A DNA stretch of 64,000 nucleotides. Origin: Apoda limacodes (lineage: Eukaryota > Arthropoda > Insecta > Lepidoptera > Limacodidae). Positions 41,440 through 51,769 of this stretch are shown in pieces. The position numbers were made by a program, and so were the translations under genes. Under the pieces are notes generated by a model. The model had not been told where the DNA came from. It saw nothing but the letters and a program-made list of their open reading frames with translations, and searched no databases. The stretch spans positions 12,028,001 to 12,092,000 of the forward strand of contig OX291551.1 of NCBI GenBank assembly GCA_946406115.1. The letters are read 5' to 3'. Each line of letters begins with the position of its first letter. Positions within the stretch are counted from its first letter, which is position 1.

Positions 41440-43540
41440 AAAATTTAGTTAAACTTAGTTCTTTAAATTAGCTATAGATTCAAAGATACTTTAAATTAAT
41501 TTAAAAAGTACTTTCTTAACCGTGATTCAATATGCGAATTTTCACTTTTCATAAAATTATGCACATACGTAGATGTAGCTTATTTTTTAATTGTAACAAA
41601 ATTTTTTCTCTTAAGTTTATGTTTTGCGAATTATTGAATTCCAAAATTGAGCATTTTTTGTCCCCCTTTAACTTTTAAATCACTCGGATTTACAAATCCA
41701 AAAAAAAAACACGATAATCCGTTCATAAATTTTTTAGATGACCGCAATTATTTTCATTCTACGAAACCCTAATTTTATATGAAGGTGTCACGCACTTGGC
41801 AGGGTTTTAGATTTAGGGAAAGGAAATTTAAAATGACGTTTTGGATTTTTCTTTAAAAGACTGCATATCTTCTTCTATTATAGGTACCATTTTTCACATA
41901 TTAGCTCCCGGAGTACCTATGAGTTGTCAAATTATTATTTTTATTTTGTAAGTTTTTTTTAAAAAAAACTCCTCAACCATACAAAAAGCTATATGAAGAC
42001 AAAAATTTGAAATCTGATTTTTAAACGGCTAAACACCTCAATATATGCTGGCCTGTTTGGAGTCATGGATGGAAAGAAGTGAAGAAATAAATCGTTCCAT
42101 TTTACAATTTTGGGTTGCCTTATTTAAATTATTAAACGGCTAAACTTATGTTTTTATAATGTCGGATTCCTCCGAGCGGCGAGATCACGTGGCATTAACC
42201 TATATGGAATGTATATACATTTAAATACTCTTTTAAGCAGTCTTTACTGCACCGTTTTTAGCATCTTTATGGTGTCCATTACGAACTTCTGCGGTAATGA
42301 CAATTAGCTTATATTAATAGCGTCCTTTACTTACTTATGCGGTACTGACAATTACCACACAAGGCCTTTTACTTTACATATTTATTAACTAAGTCTTGTA
42401 TTTATCCAACGTGTTTTTTAAAAACATATCAAAACTATTTGGTTTCATTAAATATCAACTTCTCACATTATAACACATTTAATTATTTTGTTTGTTTGTT
42501 TTTTTATGCATTATTAAATACACATAAATGTTTTATTTTACATCAAGAAGCTGTCTTTCGTGGTTTCAGTAATATATCATAATGTTTTTATATTGCTTTT
42601 TACTTGGATTATTAAATTTTTTTGGACATTACAAACAGCGCCATCTGGTCCTAAACTGAGCAAAGCCAGTATTAATTTACTAAGTAATGGATACCAGACA
42701 ACGGATATAATGTATTTGTAAATACAAACATATTAAACACCAAACATTCAGACTTCTCACTTAATGATTTTGCGGTGCCATTGACCGGCCAAGGATGATT
42801 TTCACTATAGCATCAAATGAAATTTAAAAAAATATATAACATGAAATAAATGTAAAATAACGTATCTTTTAAAAAAAAATTAAAATCAAGTAGTTGTTTA
42901 AAAAAAACAATTTTTAGAGCGCAGACTACCTAACTAGAGCCGCCAAAAAAAATATTTTAAATTTGCTCTTTTTACAAAACAACGATTTAAACCCAAATTT
43001 TTAGAACTAGTTATTAATTATTTTTGTAAGTTATGAATCGCCCATATGGCATCCATTTTTTTTTTTGCAAAATATCTTCGATATCAAGATAAGCGAATAA
43101 AAGTTGCTTATGTGGAAGTAGTTGCCAGACAGATTATTTTGACTGTTATGATGGGACGAAAAACTATATAAAACTTTTCGTGCGAAATTGTGTCTAAATA
43201 GAGCAGTTAGAGTTTGTTCTATGAAAAGCACTCATGCGGTTAACTTGAACAAAAGTTTAGCAGACAGCAAATAGTTTGGCAGTTTTATTAACCCACTTCC
43301 CTCGAAACTACGAACATGGGAAAAACTATATCGAAACACAACAAGAAAAACGCGCTTGGTTTAAGCAGTAATATGTTTTTCATAAAAATAATAACGATAT
43401 ACTTGATTGCACAACAAAACAAAAGAAAACTTAAATTATTGACATATAATAAAAACCAAATACAAAGAGCGGACTTGTAACTAAAAAGTGATCTCTTCCA
43501 GGCAACCTGTACACGTATTTATTAAACTTTTAAAGAAGAT
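41440..43540. other. AT-rich DNA with one repeat scrap, no gene seen
   Basis: Contains a scrap at 42630-42740 ('cagcgccatctggtcctaaa', 'ctgagcaaagccagta', 'ggataccagacaacggatat') that I recall as a common lepidopteran repeat. A 66-codon minus frame (43031-43231) shows no known motif. Confidence 0.45.
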
Positions 43541-43554
43541 TACAAAATTTTAAT

Positions 43555-44540
43555 TATTATAATTTTTCCAACTTAGAATAACACAGTACTAAATTAATAA
43601 TTAATAACTAATAATCACATACCTAAATATGATTTAATAATGTTATGACTAAATATGTATCAGTTAGATGCAGACTAGCAAAAAGTACTGAGACAATCAC
43701 AGGAAATGGAAAGTTTAATATAATAATTTTTTCTTACCTATTTATTTTTAAAATTAAAATAAAATTATTAAAAAGGGTCCATTGAAAATCTATGAAAGCC
43801 ATGGTTTGAAATATATTGTTCAAAAATGATAAAGAAACATAAAAAAAAAACAGATTTATTTAATTTACAAGCAGAGATGTAGATGGAGCCCCCAAGTTCT
43901 ACTTATCTTTTTACCATGTAAATACAATCACAAACTGGACACTAACATTTGTAGGTCTCCGCCTTGCATTATACTTTCTTACATCTTTGCAGTTGAGACT
44001 TTTAACCCAAAAAAAATTAAAAACTAAATAATTATCAGGTTTAAAAGCTGATATAGAAACTGAGGATTTGCTAATGCTTTTACAATATAATTCTAAAGTA
44101 AATATTTAACAAATCTACAGAAAAGCTTTAACTAAGTGCTTTTAAGCAATTGATTAAAATAGTACCTATATAGTTTACCTTATTTACCACGTAAATAAAT
44201 TGACACTACTGGACAGTAACACTCATAGTCTTCGAATTGCAATAAACATGCCTACATTCTTGCAGTTGAAACTTTTAACCCAAAAAAAATAAAAAACTAC
44301 AGAATTATCAGAATTAGAAATTAAGGACTTCGCTAATGCTTTTACAATATAATGGTCAAATAATTTAACAAATCATACAGAAAGGCTTAACATCAAAATA
44401 AACATGAATTACGAAACACAATTTTACAAAGAATAACGGTTATCAAAATTTACGTTAAGCTAATATACAAAACTTCTGACATCAAGAGAAGTTGTAGTGA
44501 TATGATACTTGCTTGGTGCCACAGAAGCTTTGCGCGTGAC
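43555..44540 (-). mobile_element. Unclassified 'family X' element, copy A
   Basis: This ~1 kb is the reverse complement of 47402-51190 minus its insertions. Shared phrases include 'ataatttttccaacttagaa', 'taaatatgtatcagttagat', 'aagcagagatgtagatggag', 'ttgctaatgcttttacaata' and 'gccacagaagctttgcgcgt'. The middle ~240 bp is duplicated in tandem here (43865-44130 and 44180-44400). No open frame of note, no clear TIRs or hairpin. Confidence 0.65.
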
Positions 44541-45220
44541 AATATTTCAAGTTTTTTAAACACTTTTTAAACACTACACGATGCCTATAATCCTAAACAA
44601 TGGTTATTCCGTTTACTGATTTACAGCTGGCTTCTTCATCTCGTATAGGGTTTATCCTTTGAAATTAGATACTCCCATTTCATTTTTATTATTTGTGCTA
44701 AAATATTTTGTAATGCTACAATACAAAGATTAATGTTAAATTTGGTAATAAAGTATAACAATTTTTGACGAATGTTTATCCTCATTCCAAGAGGGATAGA
44801 TCGAAAATAGCGTTTGTTTCTGGTGGGTCATAAGACATTTGGGTTTCACGTTGAATACTTAGGTCGATTTTTAAGAAACTTATAAGGCAATTCTAAATTT
44901 TGTCATTAAGCTTCTACTTAAGAATATTTGTTACTGTTTGAGTTTCTGCATTTCTTAAGCTTTTGTTTAGATAATTTTTCTTAGCAGATAAAACGACTAT
45001 GAACGATCGTTTGTTAGTTTTAATAACTTTGTGAGAAATGTTGTACATGTTATTTCGAAAAGTGTTATTGGTATTTTTTTTTTTTATTAAATAGACGCAA
45101 GTTTCAAGTATCACTAATCGGCCATTACAGCACAACACGCCCTCTTTACTCGAGACATAAATATGACAAATTGATTTTAAAATTATTATTTTGTTTAAAA
45201 ATATTTAAATAAAGAATAAA
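44541..45220. other. AT-rich DNA, no gene seen
   Basis: A 74-codon minus frame (44914-45138) is low complexity. No repeat recognised. Confidence 0.4.
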
Positions 45221-45223
45221 ATT

Positions 45224-45326
45224 TCCCTCGTAAGCTCAGTCGGTACAGGGTGCAGAGGATGTGGGTTCGATTCCAGCACAGGACAAACAATATGTCAGTC
45301 TTGAGTCTGGGTGTTCTCTGTGTATA
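45224..45326 (+). mobile_element. tRNA-derived SINE head
   Basis: 'cgtaagctcagtcggtacag' is a tRNA-like A-box region and 'gtgggttcgattccagcaca' a near-perfect B box, 30 bp apart. After them come 'ggacaaacaatatgtcagt' and 'gagtctgggtgttctctgtg', the body of a lepidopteran SINE. It lacks an acceptor stem and anticodon arm pairing, so it is not a tRNA gene. It runs directly into the (TAA)n of the next element. Confidence 0.75.
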
Positions 45327-46064
45327 ATAATAATAATATACTTTATTGCATCAACATAATAATTTTACAAAAAAACATATTTAAACATAGATAAATCAAA
45401 CTGTCTTATCGCTTCAAAGCGATCTTTTCCAGACAACCTTTGGGCAGAGGAAATAATAAAGTTAAAAATAGTATAGTAGGTGTGTCAATACAGTTATTAA
45501 GAAGTATATATGTCATACAATAAAGCATATTAAATAAATATATACACATAAATAAAAAATAAAAGTAAATAGATGTACACATATATAAAAACACATGCAA
45601 AATAAATACAATTATAATATATATTACGTATAAGTAAATATATATAAACAAATAAAGGTAGTGATGTTATTTTAGTACTTCAAGTAATGAGCAACAATAA
45701 GATTTTTAAATATTGCTTTCGATTTTGCTCTTTTTATTTCTCAAGGTAAAGCGTTCCATGATCTAACAGCCTTTACTGTGAAAGTGAAGAATCATTATAC
45801 AATTGTGAGCAACGCAAAGGTATTTTTTAGCATCCAGCGTGTAGTTTCTCGAAGAGAAGTATTTCTAATAAAATTAAAACGTTTCTTTAAGTATACTGGT
45901 GTGTTTGGATTGAACAGGACATTATACAAAAGAAAGAGAATATGAGCATTCCGGCACAGCCGAATTGGGAGCCAGTTGAGCTTTGATCTGAATTTGGAAT
46001 TTGTAAACCAAATAAGAATCTAGTGCAGAAGTTTTGAAGTCGCTCAAGTTTATTAAGCTGCACT
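45327..46064 (-). pseudogene. Jockey/CR1-type LINE 3' end with (TTA)n tail
   Basis: From the right, the minus strand reads LNKLERLQNFCTRFLFGL, then (shifted) SQLGWLPIRLRRNAHILSLF-like text, NVLFNPNTPVYLKKRFNFIR, TSLRETTRWMLKNTFALLT and finally AVRSWNALP followed by a stop. This is the conserved C-terminal region of jockey-group RT proteins (LQN.CIRFIFGL…LG.L.I..RR…VRLWN.LP). A 3' UTR of about 400 bp and a (TTA)n tail with an AATAAAGTA signal close the element at 45327. At least two frameshifts; 5'-truncated. A different family from the relic at 3983. Confidence 0.8.
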
Positions 46065-46604
46065 TATATGTATGTATTTACGGAATAAAGGTATATAAGT
46101 ATTTGTATCAGTTGTCTAGTTTCCATCGTACAAGTTTTGTTTAATTTGGGATCACTGGCGTGGTTTGTTTTGAGTTCGAAACTCATATGCAAAATGAAAA
46201 TGAAATGAAAATTATTTATTTTGTAAATTACACGAATCTACATCTAGTGATTGGGATATCCTTTTAAGTTAATATTACTTGTGCCAGGATGCCGGACTTT
46301 TCCATAACCTACATTAGTTTCAAAATATTATTTACATATGAGTTGTTTATATACAAATAATATTAATATTCTTTGTATATAAAAACTCTTAGCATATTTA
46401 TGCATATAAAGTCTTATATTTAATTATAGGGTGATATGCATAGTTAATATCTTGATAAAAGAATTTACGAACAAATGTAAGAAAGTTCATTTTGACAAAA
46501 TTAAATCCAAGGCAGAATTTTAAATTCTCTCTAAGTTACCAGGGACGGTAAGTGGGAAACTTAATTGGTTGGGGTTTTAGTCACACACAATTGTTTCAGT
46601 AACA

Positions 46605-46850
46605 TTAATAATAGACTTGTAATTCTGTATAATGAAATATAGTCATGCGCAAAGCTACTGTGGCACCGAGCAAGAATCGTGTCACTAACACTTCTCTTGA
46701 TATCAGAAGTTTTGTATATACAAAATATATTAGTTCAACGTGAATTCTGATAATAGTAATTAAGTATTCTTTGAAAAATTGTGTTCCGTAATTCATGTAT
46801 ATTTTGAAGTTAAGCTTTTCTGTACCATTTATTAAATATTTTATTTGCCG
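46605..46850 (+). mobile_element. Family X partial copy
   Basis: 'atatagtcatgcgcaaagct', 'acttctcttgatatcagaag' and 'aattcatgtatattttgaag' match 47402-47515, 49995-50090 and, inverted, 44420-44540. Truncated on the right by the RTE relic. Confidence 0.65.
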
Positions 46851-46859
46851 GAATAATTT

Positions 46860-47400
46860 TGAGAAGGAAGCTGATAAGAGGATCCAGCTAGGGTGGGCAG
46901 CATTTGGTAAACTTCGTCAAGTCTTCACGTCGCCTATACCGCAAAGTCTGAAGACGAAAGTCTTTCACCAGTGCGTCCTACCAGTTATGACTTACGCCGC
47001 TGAAACGTGGACACTTACAGCAGGGCTGGTCCACAAGTTAAAGGACGCACAGCGTGCAATGGAACTAGGTATTCTCGCAGTGTCTCTAAGAGATCGAATC
47101 CGAAATGAGAACATCTGAAGAGAACCAAAGTTACCGACATAGCTCGCAGAATTAGCAAGCTGAAGTAGAAGTGGGCTGTCCACGTCTGTCGGAGGACCGA
47201 TGGCCGATGGAGCAGACGTGTCCGAGAGTGGGGACCACGTATGGGAAGGCGAAGCGTGAGACACCCTCCAGCTCGGTGGACTGACGACCTTAAAATGGTG
47301 GCTGGTGGTAGCTGGATGCGGAAGGCAGAGGACCGGGAGAAATGGCGCGCTATAGAGGACGCTTATGTCCAGCAGTAGACCACTATGAGCTGATATGATG
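46860..47400 (+). pseudogene. RTE-clade LINE, C-terminal relic
   Basis: The open part reads KEADKRIQLGWAAFGKLRQV, FTSPIPQSLKTKVFHQCVLP, VMTYAAETWTLTAGLVHKLK, DAQRAMELGILAVSLRDRIR and N before a stop at 47116-47118. Further frames give VTDIARRISKLK-, GRWSRRV- and WMRKAEDREKWRAI-like text up to the (ATG)n tail at 47388-47404. This is the standard end of insect RTE proteins. Catalytic RT and endonuclease are missing. Several stops and shifts: dead. The 160-codon minus frame over 46992-47474 is its shadow. Confidence 0.85.
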
Positions 47401-47401
47401 A

Positions 47402-47520
47402 TGTAATTCCGTATAAAGAGGTAACTTGAAATATAGTCATGCGCAAAGCTACTGTTGCACCGCGCGAAAACCATGGCACTACAACTTCTCTTGATAACAG
47501 AAGTTAAAGAATTTCACGTA
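47402..47520 (+). mobile_element. Family X copy B, first part
   Basis: 'aattccgtataaagaggtaa' and 'atatagtcatgcgcaaagct' to 'gataacagaagttaaa'. It continues at 49995 after the mariner block, giving copy B a total of about 1.2 kb without insertions. Confidence 0.55.
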
Positions 47521-47544
47521 TGAAATTGATGTTTTATAAAAAAA

Positions 47545-47639
47545 AAAGCAAAAAAATTTTTTTTATTTAATATATCAAAGTAGGTATCGTTGTTATCTAT
47601 GCACTTTTGCCATTTAATAGGGAGTTTATTGATTCCTTT
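47545..47639 (-). pseudogene. Mariner transposase, extreme C-terminus
   Basis: The minus strand reads KGINKLPIKWQKCIDNNDTY then FDI, the usual last residues of mariner transposases (…W.KCI...G.YFE/D). It continues the fragment at 49581-49920 after a 1.9-kb interruption. Confidence 0.8.
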
Positions 47640-49580
47640 TGTGACGATACCAAAATTTATGCCTTAACATTTTGTAATGCAATGTTTTTATTCAAGTTTT
47701 AGCGCGAAGATTTACATTAGTAAACAATGCTCAATAAACTTACTGCCTAAAGCAAAATGCATCTTTGAATTAGAATGGCGCGTTTAAACATACAAGTTTA
47801 GTAATTTTATACATTAGCGGAGAAATTATGGTTTATTTTATGAAAGGTTTGAAGCTAACAAAAAGTTGATTACCGATGACTCAAATGAATCGAATCAAAA
47901 ACACCAACACAAAATTAATTGTTAAAAGTAGGTAGTAATCTAACTCCCGATTTATGGATTCAGACCTTGGACAAAATGAGGCTGCATAAGTTTTGAACCA
48001 GTGGCGCGAGTATGGATGCTTTAAAACGTACTGCGATTGGATGCAAGTTCATTGGAGGATATTTCATAGCTGATTGGTGGTTAAGTGATATAGAAATGGA
48101 AGCACGTTTCATATGCTCTTTAAGGTAATTTCATAACTTTTACTCGAATAAAATTTTATTCAGGAAATTAAACATAGGATTAATCGGAGACCCTCTAGGT
48201 AGGAGTTGTTTTGTTATCCGCGGTTTTCTTTTCTTATTAATTTAATTGCCTCAGTTAAATAATTATGATACTGTTATTAGGAATTCTATAATGTTGAGTG
48301 TAACCGCGTAAGTTTAAGTTACTTAGAACTTTTATAGTATTGAAAACGCCCGCGAAACTTACCTAAGTGAGTCGTTTAAAAACCATTAGGGTACAATAAA
48401 TATTCTAACAATAATAAAGGGTAGTTGTCTTGGTTTTCACGTATACTGTATAATGGTATGACGTGTAAGTTTATTTGAAATTATCCGGGGTTTGTTAAAA
48501 TTTAATGAACATTTAGAACATAATATTAATATTCTATTCGTTTAGGATAATTAGGCCGTTTTATCTAGACCGTTCATAATAATCTAGGACTCTATAACAG
48601 TAATCCAACCAACATAACTAGTATTATACTTTAAAGACATTCTTTTTTCTTTGTTAAAATTAATTAAGGCCGGACGTCCGTCCGTAATAAAAAACAGGAT
48701 GGGACGTTTTAAACGTGGAGTGAGAAGGTTGCTAGAGAGGGGTTAGTGGTGATAAAAGTGCGTGGTCTTATACATACAGAACATTCAATAGCCGTCGTTT
48801 AAATTGTGGAAACGCTGCCCGAGAAGGAGGAAGTCATAGTCTACGCTTGTGGGTCACCAGAAGCTAGGAACCACGTGGGTTTAAACTACAGCTAGATTGT
48901 GCCACCATTACTGGTTAGTAAATACTTTTATATAAGATATTATTATATTGTATGTTCGTTGTGAAACGCTACAAAAACGAATGAATTTAGCATTTGTATG
49001 GAGTTTACTTTCAAGTGTGGAAGTAGCCTAAATTAGGGTTTCCTCTGTGTAAAACTTTTTTAGTACCTGTGTCCTTTAAAATATTTGCTTTGTTTAGGTG
49101 TTACTTTTACTGCAGTTTCGCAGTTCGCAGCAAGAAATCAAGAAAGGAAGAACCAATAATCAAGAAAGAAACTCTGCAAGAAAATAAGTTCTCAATTGTA
49201 GAGTGAAGGTTCAAGAAAGAAACGCTGCTAGAAAAAAGGAAGAAACTCTGCAAGAAATTAAGCGTAAATAAGTGCTCTAGTGTAAAAGTGTAAATAAATT
49301 CTTCATAAGAATACTCCGCTTCACTTCGGCTATTATTTCGCTCTAAAGAAATCTTCGTGGTCAGCGGTTCACAAGTGCGTCACCCGGCTTCACCCGTCCG
49401 GCCCGCAATACGGTCGCCACAACATACAGTCCACTATAAACACGTTAGTGGCCTAGTCTAGTAGCTAGCTACCGTACGGTTGTCTAATTTCTACGGCGCT
49501 TCGTTGTCGTAGCTTCGTTTTAGCAACCGAGGAAGCTAGCCTACGCCCGTCGCCGCTGTGCGTGTTCGTAACAATTTACT
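47640..49580 (+). mobile_element. LTR-like insertion inside the mariner
   Basis: The insert begins TGTGACGATACC and, 7 bp before the mariner resumes, ends TTCGTAACA: TG…CA termini with an 8-bp imperfect inverted end (TGTGACGA/TGTTACGA), as LTRs have. Taking out 47640-49580 restores the mariner frame across FFS|KGIN. The 3' third carries AATAAA (about 49286), a purine-rich repeat region (49130-49270, 'caagaaagaaactctgcaag') and a GC-rich end. No gag/pol motifs. It may be a solo LTR or a decayed element; the flanks CTTT/ATTT are at best an imperfect target duplication. Confidence 0.5.
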
Positions 49581-49920
49581 GCTGAAAAAATTGCGCGGGC
49601 TACAATGAACAAAATCTTTGAAGGTGTTTTGGACTGCCTCATTTGAATTGATTTTTTTTCCTGTTTGGAAATTATCCAAATTCGGAAAAAAGTCGTAATC
49701 GGTTGGAGCAAGGTCCGGGAAGTATAGTGGGTGACGGAGACATTCCAATCCTAGCTCCTCTAGTTTCGCCACCGTCTGTTGTGCAGTTTGTGGTCTAGCA
49801 TTGTCCTGAAGCAGCAGTGGGCTAAAACGGTTGACCAATCTCGGCTGTATAACGGCTAGCTTTTCTATCATGGTTTCCAATTATTGACAAGCTTAAAATT
49901 GAAAGAAATTCTAAATTGGA
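49581..49920 (-). pseudogene. Mariner transposase catalytic-domain relic
   Basis: Reads LETMIEKLAVIQPRLVNRFS, PLLLQDNARPQTAQQTVAKL, EELGLECLRHPLYFPDLAPT, DYDFFPNLDNFQTGKK and AVQNTFKDFVHCSPRNFFS. The second catalytic Asp (LLLQDNARP) and third (PDLAPTDYDFF, D,D34D spacing) are visible; the expected His after NARP is Gln and the usual PYSPDLAP is LYFPDLAP. The N-terminal half, including the HTH and first catalytic Asp, is missing, and a stop precedes LETM. One element with 47545-47639. Confidence 0.85.
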
Positions 49921-49994
49921 ATTCTTAACCAAACGCCGACTTTTTGAGATCAAAGTGGCCAGTTCTATAAAATATCGATTTCATATGTAAGGAC

Positions 49995-51190
49995 CTATAG
50001 TTTACCGTAATAGTAATGAAGTGTTCTTTGAAAAATGGTAATTCATGTATATTTTGATGTTAAGCTTTTCTGTATGATTTTTCAAATATTTCATTTGTCC
50101 ATTGTATTGTAAAAACATTAGCAAAGTCTTTAATTTCTATATTAGCTTTTAAGAGGGCGACATAGGCCGGAAAGCTAATTTCTGTGATACTTACGTTGTG
50201 TATGTAAATGTACTAAAAATCATTACATAATGTCATATAAATTACTATTAGATATATTCTTTATATACTTTCTTAGTAAATTATTCCATAAAGACTTCTT
50301 GAAACTTAATTTTTTTAGTATGGGATTAAACGTTTTTACCTTTTTGAAGTCGGGTTTTTTTTTTAATTTTCGCTACAAATTAGAGTTAATGCACTAGATA
50401 ACATCCTATTCTAATTACTTAATTAACTTTCATTACAATAAAATGCAATACACGCTTTAAAAATTTGCTTAAGTGTTGAAACAATGGTTGCTTCAAGATT
50501 TTTAATTGCATTCAATACAATAAATGAAAATCACTTATTTAGGTAATGCACTTGACAAAAGCAAGTTTTATTTATAATATATATTTTTTTTTCAATCCTT
50601 TGTGTGCTATAGTTCAGCCACAAAATTTGCACAAAAACGGCGTATTTATGCTAGACCATATATCGCAGTCTTAAACCAGATAATTCTTTAGGGTTTTCAT
50701 TTATTTTAGGTAAAAAGATTCGGTTAAGTAAGCACTTAGTTCAAGCTTTTCTGTACGATTTGTTAAATAATTAACATTATGTTGTAAAAGCATTAGCAAA
50801 GTCCTCAATTTCTACATTAGCTTTTAAACCAGATAATTCTGTAGTTTTTGATTTTTTTTGGTTTACAAGACTCAACTGCAGATAACTGTAAGAAAGTATA
50901 GTGCAAGCCGGTGACTAGAAGTGTTACTATCCAGTTTGTGAATTGCTTTACATGGCAAAAAGGTAAGAGGCTCCAACTGCATCTCTGCTTGTAAATTATA
51001 TAAATCTGTTTTTTATAATTCTGTATAAATTTTTAAAAATATGTTTCACTTTTTGCAATTTGGCATCTAGCTGATACATATTTAATCGTAACGTTATTAT
51101 GTTATATAAGGGTTGTAATTATTATTTATTAATTTAGCATTTTTTTATTCTAAGTTGGAAAAATTATAATATCTTTCATCTAAGAAGCAG
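49995..51190 (+). mobile_element. Family X copy B, main part
   Basis: 'gaagtgttctttgaaaaatg', 'aagcttttctgtatgatttt', 'attagcaaagtctttaattt' lead to the TTAA MITE. After it, 'accagataattctttagggt' is followed by a second version of the same stretch (50735-50850) that lacks the MITE, and then the rest of the element ('ctaagttggaaaaattataa' at the end). So the middle is tandemly duplicated, as in copy A. Confidence 0.65.
50153..50670. mobile_element. TTAA-flanked MITE (piggyBac-type target), copy 2
   Basis: Flanked by TTAA at 50149-50152 and 50671-50674. Ends gagggcgacataggccgg and, reversed, gactgcgatatatggtctag. It matches 8420-8975 over its length ('aagctaatttctgtgatact', 'acaaaagcaagttttattta', 'cacaaaatttgcacaaaaac'). 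The tandem sister sequence at 50819-50832 reads agcttttaaaccag, the precise empty site with one TTAA. Confidence 0.9.
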
Positions 51191-51270
51191 CTATTTTAAT
51201 TTCTTTAGCTAATTGCATTTGATAATTCTTATTCTTTTTATCAATTTGCAATAATTTTTTTAATTTTTTT

Positions 51271-51544
51271 GGGTCAAGTGTATCAATTCTCGTTTCAGAA
51301 CAGTCAATTACTTGAAATGCCCCTTTTTGTTAAATTTATTGTTCACTGAAAACTTTGTTTAAATGTAAGAAATCCTATACATGGATTAAAACGTGGTTTA
51401 TATGAATTCAAATTTTTTTTTTGTACAACTATCGGTTATGTATAGGAATTCTTACATTTAAACAAAATACAGTTTAAGTGAAAAATATTTGGAGGCATTT
51501 CAAGTAATTGACTATTTTGAAACGAGAATTGATACTCTTGAGCC
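51271..51544. mobile_element. Foldback element with ~110-bp arms
   Basis: The left arm (51271-51384) runs 'gggtcaagtgtatcaattct', 'cgtttcagaacagtcaatta', 'cttgaaatgcc' and 'tttaaatgtaagaaatccta'. The right arm (51435-51544) is its reverse complement with scattered differences. A 50-bp AT-rich loop separates them. Looks like a long-TIR nonautonomous DNA element. Confidence 0.8.
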
Positions 51545-51574
51545 AATAAAATAATAATTTTATTCCAAGAAACT

Positions 51575-51766
51575 TTTTGTTTTGATACAAGAATATAAAT
51601 TCACAGATTAAAACAGCCAAAGTGTTATTTCAAGTAGCTCATTGTTTTGACACGAGAATCGAAATTCTTGTACCAAATGTTTTGAATATCTTAATTCAAA
51701 AATTACAATGCCTTAGTCAAAAGTCTATGTGTTTTCACATAAGAATCTGCATTCTTGTATCAAGAC
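51575..51766. repeat. Series of ~32-bp imperfect palindromic modules
   Basis: 'ttgacacgagaatcga' + 'aattcttgtaccaa' (51645-51675) and 'ttcacataagaatctg' + 'cattcttgtatcaa' (51733-51763) are each near-palindromes of one consensus. A half module ('ttttgatacaagaata') is at 51580. The right end of the foldback element (51514-51545) has the same form. Confidence 0.6.
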
Positions 51767-51769
51767 AAC

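Noticed and set aside
45229..45281. Apparent tRNA gene with A and B boxes
   Set aside because: Promoter boxes are good but the acceptor and anticodon stems do not pair, and SINE body sequence follows; it is a tRNA-derived SINE head.
46992..47474. 160-codon minus-strand frame, the second longest in the window
   Set aside because: It is the antisense shadow of the RTE relic at 46860-47400, whose plus-strand translation has clear RT C-terminal motifs.
49130..49270. Purine-rich 'caagaaagaaactctgcaag' stretch as a polypurine tract and primer site of an intact retrovirus-like element
   Set aside because: No gag, pol or env motif is present on either side; at most it belongs to an LTR fragment.
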